Origin: Paraburkholderia aromaticivorans
GTDB taxonomy: Bacteria > Pseudomonadota > Gammaproteobacteria > Burkholderiales > Burkholderiaceae
Direction: 5' to 3'
NCBI RefSeq assembly: GCF_002278075.1
Contig: NZ_CP022989.1
Location: 434,001-498,000 of the forward strand
DNA: 64,000 bases
In this document: positions 19,251-27,713 of the stretch, in pieces
How the letters are laid out: every line of letters starts with the position of its first letter
How positions within the stretch are numbered: position 1 is the stretch's first letter
Translations under genes and position numbers: made by a program
Notes under the pieces: model-generated
Seen by the model: the letters and a program-made list of their open reading frames with translations, nothing else
Database searches by the model: none
What the model was told of the DNA's origin: nothing

Positions 19251-19702
19251 AACGCATTCACATCCATGTTGCGGTTGAGAATCTGAACGACAGCATCCGC
19301 TTTTACAGCGCGATGTTCGGTAACGCCGAGCCCACCGTTCGCAAGAGCGATTACTGCAAATGGGAGCTGACGGACCCCGCGATGAACTTCGCGATCTCGC
19401 AGCGCGGTGCGAAACCGGGTGTCGATCACATCGGCATTCAGGTCGAGACCGAGGCAGAGCTGGCCGAGATGAATGCGTGTTTTAGCGCAGCACAATTGCC
19501 GGTAGTCACGCAGACAGGAACGACCTGTTGCTATGCCCGGTCGGACAAGGCCTGGACGATTGATCCTCAGGGCGTCGCATGGGAGACGTTCAGAACTCTT
19601 GACGTTGCGCCGCTATATGGGCACTCGCATGTGCTGCCGGAATCGTCAACTGCATGCTGCGCACCCGCCGATTCCGTCGTGAACTTCCGGAGCCGCGCGT
19701 GA
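19247..19702 (+). CDS. arsI: ArsI/CadI-family dioxygenase (C-As lyase-like)
   Basis: Vicinal-oxygen-chelate protein of 151 residues. ArsI enzymes use Fe(II) to cleave the C-As bond of trivalent organoarsenicals such as methylarsenite. The metal triad candidates (His5 or His7, His61, Glu113) and the arsenic-binding pair Cys94-Cys95 in TTCCYARSDK are present, matching the spacing in characterised ArsI. A further Cys-Cys pair lies near the C-terminus. It is coupled to arsR by ATGA overlap. Related CadI proteins are annotated as cadmium-induced; the vicinal cysteines and ars context favour ArsI. Confidence 0.88.
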   Translation: MKRIHIHVAVENLNDSIRFYSAMFGNAEPTVRKSDYCKWELTDPAMNFAISQRGAKPGVDHIGIQVETEAELAEMNACFSAAQLPVVTQTGTTCCYARSDKAWTIDPQGVAWETFRTLDVAPLYGHSHVLPESSTACCAPADSVVNFRSRA

Positions 19703-19860
19703 GCACCAGACCTGACTCAATTCTCATTCTCCGCACCGGCAACGGCATGCGCAGCATTGCGGCAGCCGCACTGGTCGACATGGCGGCCCCTGGCGCAATC
19801 CAACGCGAGATGCGCGCCACCGGTGAGAACCACATAGAGGAATCAGATGAGCAGCACTGA
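19699..19860 (+). pseudogene. Decayed LMW-phosphatase-type arsenate reductase fragment
   Basis: The frame opening at GTG 19699 (overlapping the arsI stop) reads SILILRTGNGMRSIAAAALV. This aligns by eye with the N-terminus of thioredoxin-type ArsC (consensus VLFLCTGNSARSILAEAL). The catalytic Cys of the P-loop is Arg here, and the frame ends after about 50 residues by running into acr3. It appears to be the 5' remnant of a second arsC family, distinct from the intact glutaredoxin-type arsC downstream. It may still be translated, as the reading frame is intact and coupled. Confidence 0.6.
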
Positions 19861-20932
19861 TACGGCCATCGGCAATGCACGGCCGGCAATCGGATTCTTC
19901 GAGCGTTACCTGACGGTCTGGGTCGCGCTGTGCATCGTCGGCGGCATTCTGTTTGGGCAACTGCTTCCGCAAGTTTCCCAGGCGATCGGCCGCATGGAGG
20001 TGGCGCAGGTGAATCTCCCGGTTGGCGTGCTGATCTGGGTGATGATCATCCCGATGCTGGTCAAGATCGATTTTGCCGCGATGACCCAGGTAAAGAACCA
20101 ATGGCGCGGCATCGGCGTCACGCTATTCGTGAACTGGTTCGTCAAACCGTTCTCGATGGCCTTGCTCGGCTGGATCTTCATCCGCCACGTGTTTGCGCCA
20201 TGGCTTCCCGCCGACCAGCTCGACAGCTATATCGCGGGCCTGATCCTGCTGGCTGCCGCGCCCTGCACGGCGATGGTGTTCGTCTGGTCGCAGCTCTGCA
20301 AAGGCGACCCGTATTTCACGCTCTCACAAGTCGCCCTGAACGACTCCATCATGATCGTGGCCTTCGCGCCGCTCGTTGCGCTGTTGCTCGGCCTGTCGGC
20401 TATCACGGTGCCATGGGATACGCTGATCATTTCGGTTGTCCTGTACATCGTCATCCCCGTCGTTCTCGCCCAGTTGTTGCGCCGGCATTTGCTCGCGAGG
20501 GGTGAAGCGTATTTCCGGCAAGCCGTCGCCCGTCTCGGCCCGTATTCGATCAGCGCATTGCTCGCGACGCTCGTGCTGCTGTTTGCGTTTCAGGGGCAGG
20601 CGATCGTGGAGGAGCCGTTCGTGATCGCCATGCTCGCGGTGCCGATCCTCATTCAGGTGTTCTTCAACTCTGGCCTTGCGTACCTGCTGAACCGCCGGCT
20701 CGGCGTCACGCACTGTGTTGCGGGACCGTCCAGCCTGATCGGCGCCAGCAACTTCTTCGAGCTGGCAGTGGCCACGGCCATCAGCCTGTTCGGTTTCCAT
20801 TCCGGCGCGGCTCTCGCCACGGTGGTCGGCGTGCTGATCGAGGTGCCGGTGATGCTGTTCGTCGTTAGCATCGTCAACCGCTCGCAGCACTGGTACGAAG
20901 CGAAACACAGTATCGAGGAGCAACCGCTATGA
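19847..20932 (+). CDS. acr3: Arsenite efflux permease, ACR3 family
   Basis: Inner-membrane As(III)/H+ antiporter of 361 residues with about ten hydrophobic segments. The conserved Cys in AAPCTAMVFVWSQL and the Glu in GASNFFELAVATAISLFG are hallmark ACR3 features. It exports arsenite produced by ArsC. A ribosome site (GAGG) lies upstream of ATG 19847. The gene overlaps arsC by 4 bases. It is often named arsB in annotation, although it is unrelated to E. coli ArsB. Confidence 0.97.
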   Translation: MSSTDTAIGNARPAIGFFERYLTVWVALCIVGGILFGQLLPQVSQAIGRMEVAQVNLPVGVLIWVMIIPMLVKIDFAAMTQVKNQWRGIGVTLFVNWFVKPFSMALLGWIFIRHVFAPWLPADQLDSYIAGLILLAAAPCTAMVFVWSQLCKGDPYFTLSQVALNDSIMIVAFAPLVALLLGLSAITVPWDTLIISVVLYIVIPVVLAQLLRRHLLARGEAYFRQAVARLGPYSISALLATLVLLFAFQGQAIVEEPFVIAMLAVPILIQVFFNSGLAYLLNRRLGVTHCVAGPSSLIGASNFFELAVATAISLFGFHSGAALATVVGVLIEVPVMLFVVSIVNRSQHWYEAKHSIEEQPL

Positions 20933-21351
20933 GCGTCACGATTTATCACAACCCCGACTGCGGCACGTCGCGCAACACGCTGGCCATGATCCGCAATGCC
21001 GGGGCCGAGCCGGAAATAATCGAGTACCTGAAGAACCCGCCTGACCGGGAAACACTGAAGAACCTGATTGCACGCGCCGGCTTGACGGTACGCGCAGCGC
21101 TGCGTGAAAAGGGTACGCCCTACGCCGAGCTGGGTCTGGACGATGCGTCCCTGAGCGACGAACAGTTGCTCGACGCAATGATGGACCATCCGATCCTGAT
21201 TAACCGCCCGTTCGTGGTCACGCCGCTTGGCGTGCGCCTGTGCCGGCCATCCGAGATGGTGCTCGACATCCTGCCTGCGCGGCAGAAGGGCCCATTCACG
21301 AAAGAGGATGGGGAACAGGTCGTCGATAGCGAAGGAAGGAGACTGCTCTGA
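20929..21351 (+). CDS. arsC: Arsenate reductase, glutaredoxin-dependent
   Basis: Reduces arsenate to arsenite using glutathione and glutaredoxin. The 140 residues include catalytic Cys11 in [10 protein letters not shown] and the anion-binding arginines in [15 protein letters not shown], as in plasmid R773 ArsC. It overlaps acr3 by 4 bases and shares one base with arsH (TGATG), so the operon is tightly coupled. Confidence 0.97.
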   Translation: MSVTIYHNPDCGTSRNTLAMIRNAGAEPEIIEYLKNPPDRETLKNLIARAGLTVRAALREKGTPYAELGLDDASLSDEQLLDAMMDHPILINRPFVVTPLGVRLCRPSEMVLDILPARQKGPFTKEDGEQVVDSEGRRLL

Positions 21352-22115
21352 TGACGCAGGACATGCCGAACGTCAGCGCCGCGCACCTCGACACGCCTGA
21401 TCTGCAGAAGCTCGAACCGCGCGCGGTCGCGCAACACGCTCCGCGAATTCTGCTGCTGTTCGGCTCGTTGCGTCCGACCTCATATAGCCGGCTTCTCACG
21501 CTCGAAGCTGAACGCATCCTGCGCCATTTCGGCGCGCAAACACGGGTATTCGATCCGCACGGCTTGCCGCTGGTGGACAGCGTGCCGCCCGATCATCCGA
21601 AGGTGGTCGAGCTGCGCAAACTTTCGGAGTGGTCGGAAGGGCAAGTGTGGTGCAGCCCGGAGCGTCACGGCACCCTGACAGCCGTATTCAAGAACCAGAT
21701 CGACTGGCTGCCGCTTGAAAGCGGCGGCGTCCGCCCAACGCAAGGTCGCACGCTTGCGGTCATGCAGGTGTGTGGCGGATCGCAATCGTTCAACGCCGTG
21801 AACGCGCTGCGTATTCTCGGCCGGTGGATGCGTATGGTGACTATCCCGAACCAGTCGTCAGTGGCGAAGGCGTGGCGGGAGTTCGACGCGGACGGCCGCA
21901 TGAAGCCCTCGGCGTATTACGACCGCGTTGTCGACGTGATGGAGGAACTGTACAAGTTCACGCTGCTGGTGCGCGACCGGTCGGACTATCTGACTGATCG
22001 CTACAGCGAGCGAAAGGAAGCGCACCCGGAGCTTGCAACGACCCTCGCGGCCGCGGCCATGAATCAGGAAGCAGTGGCCGCCAATGCGGACACTGAAGAC
22101 AACGAAACGGAGTGA
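21351..22115 (+). CDS. arsH: ArsH NADPH-dependent FMN reductase
   Basis: Flavodoxin-fold protein of 254 residues with the FMN phosphate loop [12 protein letters not shown] and the ArsH-specific [21 protein letters not shown]. ArsH enzymes oxidise trivalent methylated or aromatic arsenicals to less toxic pentavalent forms and can reduce quinones or metals. Together with arsI it suggests the operon handles organoarsenicals as well as inorganic arsenic. The tail after residue 230 is Ala/Glu-rich and variable. Confidence 0.95.
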   Translation: MTQDMPNVSAAHLDTPDLQKLEPRAVAQHAPRILLLFGSLRPTSYSRLLTLEAERILRHFGAQTRVFDPHGLPLVDSVPPDHPKVVELRKLSEWSEGQVWCSPERHGTLTAVFKNQIDWLPLESGGVRPTQGRTLAVMQVCGGSQSFNAVNALRILGRWMRMVTIPNQSSVAKAWREFDADGRMKPSAYYDRVVDVMEELYKFTLLVRDRSDYLTDRYSERKEAHPELATTLAAAAMNQEAVAANADTEDNETE

Positions 22116-22244
22116 CAGCGACAAACGCGGGGACCGTGTTGATAACCTCGCGGGTTTCGGCTGTTGCGTTTATCTTCGGCAAGCGCCAGATTGCTGGCAA
22201 AGCGTCTGGCGCGCAACAAGCCGATTTCGAGTGAGCATGGAGCC

Positions 22245-22724
22245 ATGCCGATAAGAAAGGCCGTCGCCGCTGACCTGACCGGGATCCAGAATCTGTTGCT
22301 CGCCAATGGCTTACCCGCACAGGATGTTTCGGGGGCGCTCATCGAAGGATTTCTGGTTGCCGAAGATGCACGCGGGACGATCGTCGGTAGCGGCGGCCTT
22401 GAGCAACTCGGCTCGAGCGTGCTTTTGCGATCGCTCGCTGTCACGCCGGAATTGCGCGGTACAGGCATCGCGCGGGAACTGGTCGCACAGCTCGAATGCC
22501 ACGCACGCTCACTGGGCCGACAGGAAATCTGGCTTTTGACGGCGACCGCGGAACGCTTTTTTGAACGAGTCGGCTACGAGCGGGTAAGTCGCGACGAGGC
22601 GCCTCGCGAAGTGCGTTTGTGCCGGCAGTTCGCGGCTCTGTGCCCGGCGACAGCTGCGTGCATGCGAAAGCGACTCCCGCCGAACCCCCTCCCGGACGCC
22701 GATGGGCGGCTGGAATCAAGCTGA
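22245..22724 (+). CDS. arsN2: GNAT acetyltransferase, ArsN2-like
   Basis: GCN5-family N-acetyltransferase of 159 residues. The start IRKAVAADLTGIQNLLLANGLP and the tail RQFAALCPATAACM are typical of the ArsN2 group found in ars operons, and the acetyl-CoA loop reads RGTGIARELV. The related ArsN1 acetylates the antibiotic arsinothricin; the ArsN2 substrate is less certain. ATG 22245 is favoured over upstream in-frame ATG 22164. It follows arsH by 129 bases on the same strand and is likely the last ars gene. Confidence 0.85.
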   Translation: MPIRKAVAADLTGIQNLLLANGLPAQDVSGALIEGFLVAEDARGTIVGSGGLEQLGSSVLLRSLAVTPELRGTGIARELVAQLECHARSLGRQEIWLLTATAERFFERVGYERVSRDEAPREVRLCRQFAALCPATAACMRKRLPPNPLPDADGRLESS

Positions 22725-22758
22725 TTCGCGCCCACTCATTGGCAGCCGGCACGCGATG

Positions 22759-23289
22759 CTATTCAGATCCCGGCTGCGCCATGCCGGGGTGGTGTGCCAT
22801 ATGGCCGTCCATCGCATCGGCGCCGTGGTCGGAGATCTGTGCATCGAACCACGCATGAAGCGCGGACACCAGTTTGCCGCTAGCACTGCGAAAGACGAGT
22901 TCGCCGCCACCGTCCACGTCCCGGTATGCGATCGATATCTGACCAGGCTTCGCCGCCCTAAGCTGCGATAACCCCGGCATGTCCGCGCCGTGAATCCTGT
23001 CAGGCGCGGAAAAATCGCCATGCTGAAACTCGGCTTGAATTTCACGCAGATGCGTTCGAATCAACCGGATCTGGACTTCATCGGACAGGTTCTTCGCAAT
23101 GACTCTCTGGCTCCCGCCGTTGGCTGATTTCGTGAAGAGGTGTGTGGTGGACTGGAGACTGAAGGGCATCACCTCCGCACCGCGCTGCGCCACCTCAGCT
23201 TTGCGCCCAGCGTCTGCCGCGAGCGCCTGCAGCGGTGTGTTCAGCCCTGCTATCACCATAGCAGTAGTCAGCAATGTGAACGCTTTCAT
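22759..23289 (-). CDS. Periplasmic protein of unknown function, His-rich tail
   Basis: A 176-residue exported protein. It has a signal peptide MKAFTLLTTAMVIAGL with cleavage near ALAADA, then a domain containing HLFTKSANGG, HLREIQAEF and IHGADMPGL. The tail is rich in His and Met (AMDGHMAHHPGM), suggesting metal binding. Related Burkholderiales proteins are often mislabelled aspartate carbamoyltransferase in databases, to my recollection; nothing here resembles that enzyme. It is convergent with arsN2 and lies 32 bases downstream of the YeeE/YedE pair, so it may be in their transcript. Confidence 0.8.
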   Translation of the reverse strand: MKAFTLLTTAMVIAGLNTPLQALAADAGRKAEVAQRGAEVMPFSLQSTTHLFTKSANGGSQRVIAKNLSDEVQIRLIRTHLREIQAEFQHGDFSAPDRIHGADMPGLSQLRAAKPGQISIAYRDVDGGGELVFRSASGKLVSALHAWFDAQISDHGADAMDGHMAHHPGMAQPGSE

Positions 23290-23321
23290 TGAATACACTA
23301 CCTCAATCCATACACGACTAG

Positions 23322-23753
23322 TCAGGCATGCTGACGGCTCAGCTTCGCGCGCTGAAACAATTCGAACACAGCCATGCCGGCCAGCATCGCAGCCACGAAA
23401 CCCCATGCCTTCGGAAAACCCCCACCCAATGCTACCAGCGCCGGGCCCGGGCAGAATCCCGCCAGCCCCCAGCCTACGCCGAACACCGCACTGCCCAAAA
23501 CCAGCCGCAAGGTAACGGATGATCTGGCCGGAATCTGCATGGGAAAACCCAGCAACGATTTATCGAGGCGCTTTGCAAACACAAAAGCGAGACTGCCAAC
23601 GGCGATCGCGCCGGCCATCACAAAAGCCAGCGACGGGTCCCATCGTCCCGCAAGGTCGAGAAATCCAAGCACTTTCGCCGGATTCGCCATGCCGGACACC
23701 ATCAGGCCGGTGCCAAAAAGAAGCCCGGAAAGTAATGCGGTTAGCCCACCCAT
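23322..23753 (-). CDS. YeeE/YedE-family membrane protein, second half-transporter
   Basis: A 143-residue integral membrane protein with about four hydrophobic segments and the GxxxxCPGPA signature (GLAGFCPGPALVALGGG) of the YeeE/YedE (DUF6691) family. These proteins carry thiosulfate or related sulfur compounds through conserved cysteines. Here the family is split into two small genes, with this the C-terminal-type unit one base from the first. Controlled presumably by the BigR-like repressor upstream. Confidence 0.9.
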   Translation of the reverse strand: MGGLTALLSGLLFGTGLMVSGMANPAKVLGFLDLAGRWDPSLAFVMAGAIAVGSLAFVFAKRLDKSLLGFPMQIPARSSVTLRLVLGSAVFGVGWGLAGFCPGPALVALGGGFPKAWGFVAAMLAGMAVFELFQRAKLSRQHA

Positions 23754-23754
23754 C

Positions 23755-24189
23755 TCAGCCTCCCAGCAGATGCCTGCAGATGAAAACGGTCAGAAAACCG
23801 CTCGCCATGAAGGTTGCCGTCGCGACAAGAGAACGAACGGAGCCGCGCGAGATGCCACAGACACCATGCCCGCTCGTACACCCGCCCGCATAGCGCGTGC
23901 CGATACCGACCAGAAAGCCAGCTGCCAGTATTTCGCCCCATCCTGCCTGGATGTCGGGCACGACTGGTCGGCCCAGCAAGCTTGCCAGCACGGGCGCCCC
24001 CACAAGTCCCGCCAGAAAAGCGACACGCCATCCCGCATCGTTGCGCAGCGGACCCAGCAACCCGCCCAGAATGCCGCTGATGCCGGCGATACGTCCGTTG
24101 AACAGGACCAGCACGGCCGCCGCCCCGCCAATCACCAGGCCGCCGGCCAGTGACAAGCCCGGCGTGAAATGCGCGATATCAATCGACAT
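23755..24189 (-). CDS. YeeE/YedE-family membrane protein, first half-transporter
   Basis: A 144-residue membrane protein with the N-terminal YeeE signature RIAGISGILGGLLG and the conserved cysteine motif GGCTSGHGVCGISRGS. In E. coli TsuA-type proteins these cysteines pass thiosulfate across the membrane. PmpA/PmpB-like pairs next to BigR handle sulfur species. The start at ATG 24189 gives the family length. It is 14 bases downstream of the ArsR-type regulator on the same strand and one base from the second half, forming an operon. Confidence 0.92.
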   Translation of the reverse strand: MSIDIAHFTPGLSLAGGLVIGGAAAVLVLFNGRIAGISGILGGLLGPLRNDAGWRVAFLAGLVGAPVLASLLGRPVVPDIQAGWGEILAAGFLVGIGTRYAGGCTSGHGVCGISRGSVRSLVATATFMASGFLTVFICRHLLGG

Positions 24190-24203
24190 GCCCCTCCCTA
24201 CTT

Positions 24204-24521
24204 TCATTGGACGCAAAACTGTTCGTACAGCACGGCCATGACCGCAATCGCTTCCTTGCTCGCGATCGAATAAAAGATGCTCTTTCCCTCTCGCCGCGTC
24301 TCGACGAGTTCGTTGTCTCGAAGCACCCCGAGTTGCTGTGACAGTGTGGGCTGACGTATCCCCAACTGCTCTTCCAGATCGCTCACGCACCACTCCCCTT
24401 GGGATAACTGGCACATCAGTATCAACCGGTCGGGATTGGCCAGAACCTTCAAAAGCGCACAGGCCTTTTCCGCCGACGATTGCATCGCCGACAGGTCGAA
24501 CGGAGTGGATTTCTTTTTCAT
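24204..24521 (-). CDS. ArsR-family repressor, BigR/SqrR-like (persulfide-sensing)
   Basis: Winged-helix repressor of 105 residues with HTH QLGIRQPTLSQQLGVLRDNELVE. Cys37 (LILMCQLSQGE) and Cys103 (YEQFCVQ) match the cysteine pair that forms a persulfide or tetrasulfide bridge in BigR and SqrR, and an extra Cys45 is present. The linkage to YeeE/YedE genes is the usual BigR context. It probably represses this operon until hydrogen sulfide or persulfides accumulate. Confidence 0.85.
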   Translation of the reverse strand: MKKKSTPFDLSAMQSSAEKACALLKVLANPDRLILMCQLSQGEWCVSDLEEQLGIRQPTLSQQLGVLRDNELVETRREGKSIFYSIASKEAIAVMAVLYEQFCVQ

Positions 24522-24548
24522 CGCGCAGTCTACGATTCACATTCATAC

Positions 24549-24576
24549 ATTATATTATTTTATAAATTATCTGCAA
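24549..24576 (-). promoter_or_regulatory. Promoter of the BigR-like/YeeE operon
   Basis: Minus-strand TTGCAG (24571-24576) and TATAAT (24549-24554) are 16 bases apart, about 28 bases upstream of the regulator start. The very AT-rich spacer (24555-24570) forms an imperfect dyad with its flanks, as BigR-type operators do. Confidence 0.6.
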
Positions 24577-24755
24577 ATAGAATAATTTGCGTCCGCGGAG
24601 ATCTCGACCGGCAATGGGGAATACGCCTTCGTTGGGGGGGTGAGCATGCGCTCGTGGTGTCCGCCGTCGCGCAGGCAGGTGTTGTCTTGCCGCCTCAACG
24701 CGTCCGACTTCGACACCGGGGTCCACCGGCCGTGCATAAGCAATGAGTCGACCGA

Positions 24756-25655
24756 TCATTCGGTGACTTCACCTGATCCTATTTCTGATTTCTCAAGACG
24801 GGCACGAATGGCCTGCAACTCCCTTTTACGCTCGGCACTTGTCTTCGGGTAGGTCATCTCAAGACCGTCAAGGGTTTCAAGGACGATGCTGGACACGATT
24901 AGCCTGGCGTTCTCCTTGTCGTCGGCAGGCACGATATACCAGGGAGCATGGCTGGTGCTGGTCGCGTTGAAGCATTGCTCGTAGGCTTTCATATACTGGT
25001 TCCAGTAGCGCCGTTCCTCGACATCGGCAACACTTAATTTCCAGTTCTTCTCAGGATCGTCTATGCGTTGCAGGAAGCGTTTGCGCTGCTCTTCCTTCGA
25101 GATATGAAGGTAGAACTTGACGATTCGGGTGCCGTTCCCCGAAAGGTGCAACTCCAGGTCCACGATCGAACGATAGCGGTCATGCCACACGGTCCTCTCG
25201 TCGAGCAATGCGTCCGGCAGACCCTCGTTACGCAGAATCTCGGGATGGACACGGGCAATCAGCACCTCTTCGTAGTAAGACCGGTTGAAGATGCCGATGC
25301 GTCCGCGCTCGGGTAGATCGCGTGTGGTGCGCCAAAGAAAGTCGTGCTGCAGCTCCATGGGGCTCGGATGCTTGAAGCTGAAAACCTGACAACCTTGGGG
25401 GTTCACGCCGGACATGACATGCCTGATGGCACCGTCCTTACCGGCTGCGTCCATTGCCTGAAAAATAAGCAGGACAGCATAGCGGTTGGAGGCATAGAGC
25501 AACTGCTGCAGAGAACTCAGGCGCGCGACGTGTTCACCCAGCAATTGTTGGTAGTGTTCTCGTGACTCGTATACGGACTCCACCGTCGTCGGCCACTTTT
25601 CGAGCTTGACCCGCCCACGTTCCGGGACCCGAAAATCTCGCGACTTGATTTTCAT
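24756..25655 (-). CDS. ppk2: Polyphosphate kinase 2 family protein
   Basis: PPK2 transfers phosphate between polyphosphate and nucleotides. The 299 residues contain Walker [10 protein letters not shown] (67-75), the lid region [18 protein letters not shown], Walker B-like [10 protein letters not shown], and the [11 protein letters not shown] segment, all typical of single-domain PPK2. Whether it prefers ADP or AMP cannot be decided reliably. The ATG at 25655 has GAGG six bases upstream. The neighbours (CreA, Crp/Fnr regulator, universal stress protein) fit a stress/energy region. Confidence 0.93.
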   Translation of the reverse strand: MKIKSRDFRVPERGRVKLEKWPTTVESVYESREHYQQLLGEHVARLSSLQQLLYASNRYAVLLIFQAMDAAGKDGAIRHVMSGVNPQGCQVFSFKHPSPMELQHDFLWRTTRDLPERGRIGIFNRSYYEEVLIARVHPEILRNEGLPDALLDERTVWHDRYRSIVDLELHLSGNGTRIVKFYLHISKEEQRKRFLQRIDDPEKNWKLSVADVEERRYWNQYMKAYEQCFNATSTSHAPWYIVPADDKENARLIVSSIVLETLDGLEMTYPKTSAERKRELQAIRARLEKSEIGSGEVTE

Positions 25656-25755
25656 GTTGAACCTCATCACCGATCAATGCAGGTGGGCGTGAAGCCTCGG
25701 CCGCACACAAGGGGCGTACCCCACCCGCGAAGCGAACCGGCATTCATGGTAGTCG

Positions 25756-26232
25756 CTATCTGGCGGGCATCCTGAGACCTGGTGGCAACCGGATCACATA
25801 GATGCGCCCCGGCAAATCCCCGGCGACTCCGCTTTCCGAATAGATGAAGTAGACAAGTGAGTGCCGTTCCGTGTCCAGTATCCGGAAGACATGGAGCGCG
25901 TCGAAAGCCGGGTTCAACTCGGCCGTGAATACCTGCGCTCGCTGGGCAACAGTTTCGGCTATGCGGATGTTGCCCGTTTGATGGCAGGATGCCGTCATGT
26001 CTACAGCCTGGGGGACGCGTCCACCTCCCAGCGCGCCATCCGACTGCGACTCTGACACGTAGCACGTTACGCCATTCACGAGCGGATCGTCGTAAGCCGA
26101 AATGGCAATGTGAGAGCCATACCGCTGCGTATGCGTTTCGATCGTCGCCAGCTCTTTGGCCATGAGGGTGGAACACGAGAATATCAGCAGTGCGCCCAGG
26201 ACACCCGAGCGCCATGGAACCAGCGTGGTCAT
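25756..26232 (-). CDS. creA: CreA family periplasmic protein
   Basis: A 158-residue exported protein of the CreA family, function unknown. It has a signal peptide near MTTLVPWRSGVLGALLIF ending around LMAKE and the family pattern DDPLVNGVTCYVSES followed by DMTASCHQTG. Two conserved cysteines are present. It is 100 bases upstream of ppk2 on the same strand. ATG 26232 is chosen to place the signal peptide at the N-terminus. Confidence 0.88.
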   Translation of the reverse strand: MTTLVPWRSGVLGALLIFSCSTLMAKELATIETHTQRYGSHIAISAYDDPLVNGVTCYVSESQSDGALGGGRVPQAVDMTASCHQTGNIRIAETVAQRAQVFTAELNPAFDALHVFRILDTERHSLVYFIYSESGVAGDLPGRIYVIRLPPGLRMPAR

Positions 26233-26634
26233 CTTCCACCTCCCGAGTATTCGATAGCCATTTCTTCGATCGCGCAACTCCGCAGCAACGAACGGCTGAT
26301 TTCAGGCTATTTCACTCGCCAGCCAGCTGTTTGACGCATGTCAACGCCCGCGTATTCGGGTGGCGTCGCCCTGAAATGAGTCTGTGATTCGCACAAGGTG
26401 CGTTTCGGACACGGACCGAACATTCCTCGACCGGTACACGCGCCGCGCCAGGGAATTCCCCTGGTGCTCGGGGAAAGAATCGTTCGGCGCCTACGCTTCC
26501 AACGAGCGGAGCAAAAGGCCGCTATAAGATAAAAAGCTCGTGAACTACTTACCGACGACCGCGGCCCGCCGGGTATCTCTCACACACCATATATTCAGAG
26601 GCGCCCGAAACCCGAAGAGAAACTGACGCGATCC
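26233..26634. other. Intergenic region with no gene recognised
   Basis: About 400 bases between the creA start and the 3' end of the Crp/Fnr gene. Short open frames on both strands lack protein character. No hairpin or operator was convincing. Confidence 0.4.
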
Positions 26635-27354
26635 TCACACCGCTTTCAAAGCAGGCAACAACCGGTCGAATTCACGCTTCACCACGCCGTAACATTCGCA
26701 CACGCGTGCTTCGAGCCCCGGCCTGTCCAGCACCTCGATGTGGCCATGGCTATAGCGAATCAAGCCTGCGTCCTGTAACTTCAGCGCGGCCTCTGTCACA
26801 CCGGACCGGCGAACGCCCAGCATATTGGCGATCAGCTCCTGCGTCATCTTCAGTTCGTTTGAAGAAAGGCGGTCGATGCTAAGCAGGAGCCACCGGCACA
26901 ACTGTTGGTCGATCGAGTGGTGTCGATTACACACGGCGGTCTGCGCCATCTGGGTAATCAGCGCCTGCGTATAGCGCAGCAGAAGGCGCTGCACCGGGCC
27001 GGCACGATGAAATTCATCTTTCAGAATTTGAGCGTCCAGCCGATACGCCTTGCCTGCGCTTTGCACCACCGCCCGGCTGGGCGTGGTCTCGCCCCCCATG
27101 AAAAGCGCGATGCCGATCAGCCCTTCGTTACCGACAATCGCGATCTCGGCGGACGCACCGTCCTCCATCACATACAGCAGCGACACGATACAGGTGGTCG
27201 GGAAATAAACCTAATTGAGCCGGTCGCCCGATTCGTAGACGACGTTGCCTAGCGGCATATCCACGAGCACGAGATGTGGCGCCAGCCGCTCCCACTCCAG
27301 GTCAGGCAGCACCGCGAGCAGATGATTTTCGTTTTCTTGATGACCTCGGGCCAT
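26635..27354 (-). pseudogene. Crp/Fnr-family regulator interrupted by an in-frame TAG
   Basis: The frame from ATG 27354 encodes a cyclic-nucleotide-binding-fold N-terminus (PDLEWERLAPHLVLVDMPLG, VVYESGDRLN). It then meets TAG at 27211-27213 and continues in the same frame through VYFPTTCIVSLLYVMEDG to a complete HTH (TQELIANMLGVRRSGVTEAA). The expected residue at the stop is Gln (family pattern ...QVYFP), a single C-to-T change. The 183 residues downstream could be made from GTG 27186, but without the first beta strands. The protein lacks the Fnr cysteines. It resembles oxygen/stress Crp-type regulators. Confidence 0.8.
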
Positions 27355-27713
27355 TTCGCACGCTCCGCAGCTCGCCCGGAACCGCGCCGCTTTCGCCGAC
27401 GATTTCCTGACGGTAAATATGGATAGAAGGAGGAATGCTCCAACGCCTTAAGGGTTGTGCCGACGCACGACAAGGGCCGGCATCCTTTACGCGACCCGAA
27501 GTCTGACCGATATAAGGAGGATTATAAGTCGCGTCGACATCAGGGCACAGGTCCGCGCCCTCGCATGACACCGCGTGGCGGCGCACGCTGGGGATGCGTA
27601 TCGCACGAACTTCGAGATTGTCGCGCCGTCTGCCTGTCCGGCGTGGTTCACCTGCTAAAAGGCAACCGCCGCTCCACTGATACGCGGCCATAAAGAAGCA
27701 CAGCCGGACGTGA
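27355..27713. other. Intergenic region with no gene recognised
   Basis: About 360 bases between the Crp/Fnr start and the histidine-kinase remnant. It probably contains the Crp/Fnr promoter, but no clear -35/-10 pair was found. Confidence 0.35.
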
